Shown piece after piece: positions 59,681-64,000 of a stretch of DNA of 64,000 bases (position 1 is the first letter of the stretch; each line of letters starts with the position of its first letter). The position numbers and the translations under genes are program-made. This DNA is from a bacterium (GTDB lineage: Bacteria > Bacteroidota > Ignavibacteria > SZUA-365), in contig JAHLLD010000012.1 in assembly GCA_020444325.1 (NCBI GenBank), forward strand, positions 1-64,000, written 5' to 3'. The notes under the pieces were generated by a model. The model saw only the letters and a program-made list of their open reading frames with translations. It was not told where the DNA came from and ran no database searches.

Positions 59681-60661
59681 ATGTCTCAAACCGTTCACGT
59701 AGCCGTAACCGGCGCCGCCGGCGCCATTGGTTATGCCATCCTCCCTCGCATCGCTTCCGGACAGATGTTCGGTCCCGACACCAAGGTAGCACTGCACCTG
59801 CTGGAACTGCCGCAGGCCATGGGCGCGCTGGAAGGCGTTGTCATGGAACTCAACGACTGCGCATTCCCCCTGCTCGAGAGCATCAGCATCGCCGACAATC
59901 CCGATGTCGCCTTTGACGGCGTCAACTGGGCCCTGATGATCGGTTCCAAGCCCCGCACGAAGGGCATGGAACGTAACGATCTTATCAAGGACAACGGACC
60001 GATTTTTGTCGGCCAGGGCAAAGCACTGCTCAAAGCCGCCAGCGACGTACGCGCCGTGGTTGTCGGGAATCCCTGCAACACGAACGCGCTCATCGCCATG
60101 AACAATGCGCAGGACCTTCCGAAGGACCGTTTCTCCGCGATGACGCGTCTCGATCAGAACCGCGCCATGGCGCAGCTGGCCACCAAGGCCGGTGTCGGTG
60201 TCAGCGCCGTGACCAACGTCACCATCTGGGGCAACCACTCCGCCACCCAGTATCCCGATGCCGCCAATGCGAAGATCAACGGTCAGCCCGTGTTCGACGT
60301 GATCAGCGACCATGAGTGGCTGAAGGGCGACATGATCACGAAGGTGCAGAAACGCGGCGCAGAGATCATCAACGCACGCGGCAGCTCCTCCGCGTTCAGC
60401 GCTGCGAACGCCGCCATCGACCACGTCGTCAGCCTCATCAATCCCACGCCCGCCGGCAACTGGTACTCCGCGGCCATCCCGAGCGACGGCAGTTACGGCA
60501 TCGATGAAGGACTCATGTTCTCCTTCCCGCTCGTCACCGGCGCCGATGGCAAGTACAGCATCGTGCAGGATATCCCGCACGACGACTTCGCAAAGGAGAA
60601 GATCCAGAAAACGCTCGACGAACTGAAAATGGAACGCGAAGTGGTCAAAGACCTCCTCTGA
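59681..60661 (+). CDS. mdh: Malate dehydrogenase (cytoplasmic-type, NAD-dependent)
   Basis: A 326-residue malate dehydrogenase, interconverting malate and oxaloacetate in the TCA cycle. NAD-binding motif [19 protein letters not shown]; mobile-loop [36 protein letters not shown]; and the catalytic [11 protein letters not shown]. Sequence style and length match the cytoplasmic/type 2 MDH group (as in Thermus or plant cytosol) rather than the LDH-like MDH common in many Bacteroidota. GAGG lies before the ATG. Monocistronic with its own terminator. Confidence 0.95.
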   Translation: MSQTVHVAVTGAAGAIGYAILPRIASGQMFGPDTKVALHLLELPQAMGALEGVVMELNDCAFPLLESISIADNPDVAFDGVNWALMIGSKPRTKGMERNDLIKDNGPIFVGQGKALLKAASDVRAVVVGNPCNTNALIAMNNAQDLPKDRFSAMTRLDQNRAMAQLATKAGVGVSAVTNVTIWGNHSATQYPDAANAKINGQPVFDVISDHEWLKGDMITKVQKRGAEIINARGSSSAFSAANAAIDHVVSLINPTPAGNWYSAAIPSDGSYGIDEGLMFSFPLVTGADGKYSIVQDIPHDDFAKEKIQKTLDELKMEREVVKDLL

Positions 60662-60690
60662 TCACACCCCTCGCATCCAGGAAAACTCAC

Positions 60691-60721
60691 AAGGGCCGCC
60701 TAACCAGCGGTCCTTTTTTTT
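60691..60721 (+). terminator. Terminator after mdh
   Basis: AAGGGCCGC pairs with GCGGTCCTT (one G-T pair) and is followed by eight T residues. Confidence 0.88.
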
Positions 60722-60731
60722 CACTCAAAAG

Positions 60732-60865
60732 AATCGATTTCGACTTCGATGATCGATTTCGATTTCGATTTCGATTTCGATTTCGATTTCGATTTCGATT
60801 TCGATTTCGATGATCGATTTCGATTTCGACTTCGATTTCGATTTCGATTTCGAAATCGATTTCGT
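60732..60865. repeat. Hexanucleotide microsatellite (TTTCGA)n
   Basis: About 130 bp made almost entirely of TTTCGA units, with a few CTTCGA or TGATCGA interruptions, between the mdh terminator and the 3' end of mnmA. It does not enter either gene. Confidence 0.96.
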
Positions 60866-60869
60866 ATTC

Positions 60870-61973
60870 CTATTCGAGTATTTCGGTGATGACGCCGCCG
60901 CCTACGACGTCGTCTGCCTCATAAAAGACAGCGGATTGTCCGCGAGTGATGGCGGTTTTGGGTTGGTCGAAGGTAATGACGAGAGATCCGTCGGACTGTG
61001 GCTCGAGCGCGGCGGGCGCTGGCGTATCACGGTAGCGGATTTTCGCGTCGACGCGGAGGGGTTCGGTGGGATAAGCGTATTTCTGCATGGTGATGTCGCG
61101 CACACGAAATCTGCGGTGCTGCAGATCGGCTTTACGGCCAACGATAATGGTGTTGTCACCGGATTGGATTTCCGTCACGTACACGGGCTCTCCGACGGCG
61201 ACATTCAGTCCGCGCCGCTGTCCGATGGTGTAAAACGGATATCCGTCATGCTCCCCGATTTTACGTCCTTCGAACATGACATCGCCACCCTTGAGGCGTT
61301 CGTCGATACCCGGGACGTTATCCCGCAGGAAGCGTCCGTAATCGTCGTCAGGGATGAAGCAGATTTCGTAGCTCTCCTGCTTCGAAGCCGTTCGCACTCC
61401 CATACGTTCGGCAATGGCGCGCGCTTCTTCCTTGCTGATATCCGAGAGTGGGAAGATGCTGCGCGCGAGGCTTTCCTGTGAGAGCCCCCAGAGCGCGTAC
61501 GACTGATCTTTTCTCCCATCGCCGCCACGGGAAATCCAGTAGCGTCCGCTCGCCTCGTCGTGGGAAAGTCGTGCGTAATGTCCCATTGCGACACTGTCCG
61601 CACCGATCGTGAGTCCCTTGCGAATCAGTTCCTCCCACTTGATTTTGCGATTACAGATCACGCAGGGATTCGGTGTGTTGCCGGCCATGTATTCGTCGAT
61701 GAACATGTCGATGACATTCTGACGGAACGGCTGACTGAAATCGAGTACGTAATGCGGGATACCGAGATCCGCGCAGACGACACGCGCGTCGTTGATGCCG
61801 TCAAGCGAGCAGCAGCTCTTGTCGTTCGCGGCGTTGCCGCCCACATCTTCGTAATTGTATGTCTTGATGGTGATGCCGATTACTTCGTAACCCTGCTCCA
61901 CGAGCAGCGCGGCTGCGACACTGCTGTCAACGCCGCCGGACATGCCCACCACCACACGTTTTCTGTCTGTCAC
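60870..61973 (-). CDS. mnmA: tRNA-specific 2-thiouridylase MnmA
   Basis: A 367-residue enzyme that thiolates U34 of tRNA-Lys, -Glu and -Gln using ATP and a sulfur relay. The start is taken as GTG at 61973 because AAAGGA lies 7 nt upstream and the protein then begins, as usual for the family, a few residues before the PP-loop VVVGMSGGVDSS; ATG at 61994 is the alternative. Other motifs: NTPNPCVICNRKIKW with the first catalytic Cys, GHYARL, GRKDQSYALWGL, KQESYEICFIPDDDY with the second catalytic Cys, and the C-terminal beta-domain (YTIGQRRGLNV). Complete and of normal length. Confidence 0.96.
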   Translation of the reverse strand: MTDRKRVVVGMSGGVDSSVAAALLVEQGYEVIGITIKTYNYEDVGGNAANDKSCCSLDGINDARVVCADLGIPHYVLDFSQPFRQNVIDMFIDEYMAGNTPNPCVICNRKIKWEELIRKGLTIGADSVAMGHYARLSHDEASGRYWISRGGDGRKDQSYALWGLSQESLARSIFPLSDISKEEARAIAERMGVRTASKQESYEICFIPDDDYGRFLRDNVPGIDERLKGGDVMFEGRKIGEHDGYPFYTIGQRRGLNVAVGEPVYVTEIQSGDNTIIVGRKADLQHRRFRVRDITMQKYAYPTEPLRVDAKIRYRDTPAPAALEPQSDGSLVITFDQPKTAITRGQSAVFYEADDVVGGGVITEILE

Positions 61974-62104
61974 GTAATCATCCTTTCGCTTCATCGGTCG
62001 ACACCGCGTCATTGGTCCACGGTGAGGGACCTGCTATATTTACCAAACGCATCCCCCGAACGCCCCGGTTCCGGGTATCGCATAAAGGAACAAAAAATCA
62101 TCGC

Positions 62105-62845
62105 ATGATCACAGCCGAAAAATCATCCCTTCACGCCCGCTTCCTGACGCCATATTTCAGGAGAAAGCTCCGTCGCAGCTTCGCTGGCGTGCATTGCAAG
62201 GGAATGGACTTTCTGGGAGAGGCGGAAAACGGCGTCCCGGTCGTACTCTACGCCAACCATCCCGGCTGGTGGGACGCCGTGCTGCCCATCTTCCTGAGCT
62301 ACGACGTGTTCAGGCATGATGCCTATGCGATGATGGAAGAAAAGCAGCTGTCGCGCTACCAGTTTTTCCGCAAACTGGGTTGCTTTTCCGTCATCAGGGA
62401 GAACCCCCGCGAGGCGATGCGCAGTCTGCAGTATGCAGCATCCCTGCTTCACGGCAGTGATCGCGTGCTGTGGATTTTCCCCCAGGGAGAATTGACATCG
62501 GTCGACAAACGGCCTCTCAGTTTCTATCCCGGTACCGCGCATCTGCTGCGCGCCCTCGGCGACGTCACTGCCATCCCCGTCGCCTTCCGCTATGATTTCC
62601 TGGAACAGGAACGCCCGGAAGCCTTCATTGCCATCGGCAAACCCTGGCGCATCCATGCCAACGAGCGCGTCGACATCCCCCTCACCAGTTCCATCCTGCA
62701 GCAGCTGATGGAATACGAAATGGACGTCCAGCGTGAAGACGTCATGGAACGTGAGTTCGACGCGTATACCACCCTTCTGAGTGGAAAGCGATCCATTAAT
62801 GAGATTTGGGATAACCTACGTGGGAAGTTAGTCCAGCCTAAGTAG
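62105..62845 (+). CDS. Lysophospholipid/1-acylglycerol-phosphate acyltransferase-like (PlsC family)
   Basis: A 246-residue membrane-associated acyltransferase. The NHx4D catalytic motif is NHPGWWD, followed by FFRKLGCFSVIRENPREAM (motif II region), FPQGEL (variant of FPEGTRS) and IPVAFRY. The substrate could be lysophosphatidic acid or a glycosylated carotenoid or other lipid; the Gln in FPQGE departs from the phospholipid enzymes. The start at 62105 has no close ribosome site. Its last 18 nt overlap the convergent hpnE-like gene, which supports an isoprenoid-lipid context, though the link is not proven. Confidence 0.8.
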   Translation: MITAEKSSLHARFLTPYFRRKLRRSFAGVHCKGMDFLGEAENGVPVVLYANHPGWWDAVLPIFLSYDVFRHDAYAMMEEKQLSRYQFFRKLGCFSVIRENPREAMRSLQYAASLLHGSDRVLWIFPQGELTSVDKRPLSFYPGTAHLLRALGDVTAIPVAFRYDFLEQERPEAFIAIGKPWRIHANERVDIPLTSSILQQLMEYEMDVQREDVMEREFDAYTTLLSGKRSINEIWDNLRGKLVQPK

Positions 62846-64000
62846 CTCTGCAGCCCTGTTCCCACTGCGCACGGCGCTTTCTATCGTGGCAGGCAGCCCC
62901 GTATTGGTCCAGTCACCGGCCAGATACAGGCCAGGTATGGAAGTGGTGGGATCGGGACGAATGGATTCGAGTCCTGGAGCCGGAACAAAAGTCGCACGTT
63001 TTTCCCGGATGGGCATGATGCGGTCGATGTCCTCGTCCCGGAGATCAGGAACGGCAAGCGCGAGTTCATCGTGCAGCAGTGCACGCAGGGCATTTTCCCC
63101 GGCAGGAAAATCCTCCGGTACGGCAGATACTGTCGCACTGTAGTGATACCTGTTGTCGCTTTCCTTTTCCTTACTGAAAATCCAATGCAATCGCGTTTCG
63201 AGCAGTCCCGTCATGCGCGGGAGCCGGAGGTCTCGTCGCGTCCAGAAATGCAGGGATAGGATTTCCGATGCTTCAAAGCGGGAAAAATCGATGGCGAGTT
63301 GCTCCAGCACCCCCGATTCCCGCGCGAGACGTTCAAGCGCCCAGGGCGGGATGGCGCTGATGACGGCGTCTGCGGGAATTTCCTCTCCTTCCGAAGTACG
63401 TATACCCCGCACCGCACCATCGCGAATGAGAATGCTGTCAGCGCGCAGACTGCATTGCACCTCGGCACCGGCACTCCAGAGTTCAGCGAGAGCGCCATCG
63501 ACCAGGAGAGGAGTGAGTCCCGTTTTGGGAAGCAGCATATCCGCTGCATCTGCGCTGCCGAGGAAGATTTCACGCAGCACAACGGTCAGCAGCCAGGCGG
63601 AAGCCCGGTCAATATCGCTGTTCATGGTTGCCAGGACGACGGGACGCCAGAAGCATTCCAGCGAAGCTCGATCCTGCCGCAGCAAGCGCAGCCAGGCCGC
63701 GGCTGTCATACCATCGAGTTCCTCGCGATCAGCCCCGGTGATGGATCGCAGTTTCCATGCAACGGAAGCGATGCGCAGACGCGCGCTCAGCGGCAGCATG
63801 GAGTAGGAAAGAAATGCCTGTGCGAGTCCGATGGGATGCGGCAGCGTGCCGGCAGTCAAAGATGCGCTGCGTCCGTCCCGGTGAAAGAATTGCAGCGCCA
63901 TGCCTTTTCTGCGTTCGAGCAGGTCGCGGGTACCGCAGGCTTCCAGGTACGCAAGCGTGGCGTGGCAGCAGCCCATGAGCACATGCTGGCCGTTATCGAT
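62828..64000 (-). CDS. hpnE: Hydroxysqualene dehydroxylase-like FAD amine oxidase (HpnE), 5' end cut by window
   Basis: The C-terminal 390 residues of a flavin-dependent amine oxidase/desaturase-type protein. The fragment begins within the signature IDNGQHVLMGCC, typical of HpnE, and ends with the FAD-binding GLYLAGDWTNTGLPATIESAV and a SGNRAAELL helix. The N-terminal GxGxxG dinucleotide-binding domain lies beyond position 64000. HpnE completes squalene synthesis from hydroxysqualene in the HpnCDE route to hopanoids or carotenoids. Phytoene desaturase-like relatives are the main alternative. Its 3' end overlaps the convergent acyltransferase by 18 nt. Confidence 0.82.
   Translation of the reverse strand: MDNGQHVLMGCCHATLAYLEACGTRDLLERRKGMALQFFHRDGRSASLTAGTLPHPIGLAQAFLSYSMLPLSARLRIASVAWKLRSITGADREELDGMTAAAWLRLLRQDRASLECFWRPVVLATMNSDIDRASAWLLTVVLREIFLGSADAADMLLPKTGLTPLLVDGALAELWSAGAEVQCSLRADSILIRDGAVRGIRTSEGEEIPADAVISAIPPWALERLARESGVLEQLAIDFSRFEASEILSLHFWTRRDLRLPRMTGLLETRLHWIFSKEKESDNRYHYSATVSAVPEDFPAGENALRALLHDELALAVPDLRDEDIDRIMPIREKRATFVPAPGLESIRPDPTTSIPGLYLAGDWTNTGLPATIESAVRSGNRAAELLRLD

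Noticed and set aside
60810-61481. 223-codon plus-strand frame starting with a DFDFDF tract
   Set aside because: The start is microsatellite and the rest is antisense to mnmA.

Overview
The window looks like chromosome from a member of the Bacteroidota/Chlorobiota (FCB) group, probably a non-photosynthetic deep branch such as Ignavibacteria, Kapabacteria or a Rhodothermia-like lineage (taxon inferred, not proven). The evidence is several long exported proteins ending in type IX secretion (T9SS) C-terminal sorting domains (PNPFN-type start, G-x-Y turn, basic end), two PorV/PorQ-family barrels, a PorE-like OmpA/PD40 lipoprotein, three TonB-dependent receptors with carboxypeptidase-regulatory N-termini, and two tRNA genes preceded by the Bacteroidetes-type promoter TTG-N20-TACATTTG. 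No phage, transposase, CRISPR array or rRNA gene was seen.

Layout. 1-5.3 kb: GC-rich tandem repeats, a TonB-dependent receptor, a GPP34 protein and an acyl-CoA synthetase, all on the minus strand. 5.4-14.3 kb: a minus-strand run of three surface proteins (a von Willebrand A/formylglycine-enzyme-like fusion, a 477-residue T9SS cargo and a 1668-residue propeller/Ig-like T9SS cargo). 14.4-16.4 kb: a lipoprotein and a dihydroorotate dehydrogenase-like flavoprotein. 16.5-29.2 kb: a plus-strand locus starting with a LacI-type regulator whose promoter is a perfect TTGACA-N17-TATAAT with a palindromic operator on the -10 box. It continues with a TonB-dependent receptor, a 1259-residue T9SS-like protein, a PorV-like barrel and a 1247-residue surface protein made of a 564-residue tandem duplication of carbohydrate-binding-like modules. 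29.2-39.7 kb: three more VWA/T9SS proteins, tRNA-Met with trmH, a PorE-like lipoprotein and a small barrel. 39.8-46.8 kb: housekeeping genes (CoA-transferase, ald, folD, ymdB-type phosphodiesterase, ECF sigma factor, tRNA-Pro, SurA-like isomerase). 47.1-54.5 kb: a second TonB receptor / large exported protein / PorV cassette, on the minus strand. 54.5-58.5 kb: a repeat-rich intergenic stretch, then a tightly overlapping cstA - membrane protein - small protein - ArsA-type ATPase operon. 58.5-64 kb: a YjiK-like lipoprotein, mdh, a hexanucleotide microsatellite, mnmA, an acyltransferase and a truncated hpnE-like gene.

How it fits together. The main theme is the outer membrane and cell surface. 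The two cassettes of identical composition (receptor, ~1100-1260-residue exported protein with a T9SS-like tail, PorV-like barrel) suggest a modular system in which a PorV paralogue is dedicated to one cargo and works with one TonB receptor. In the first cassette a LacI regulator and a duplicated glycan-binding-like protein point to sugar-responsive control, but no SusD and no glycoside hydrolase is present, so it is not a classical polysaccharide utilisation locus. A second theme is repeat expansion: short in-frame tandem repeats sit in or just after the signal peptides of four different exported proteins.
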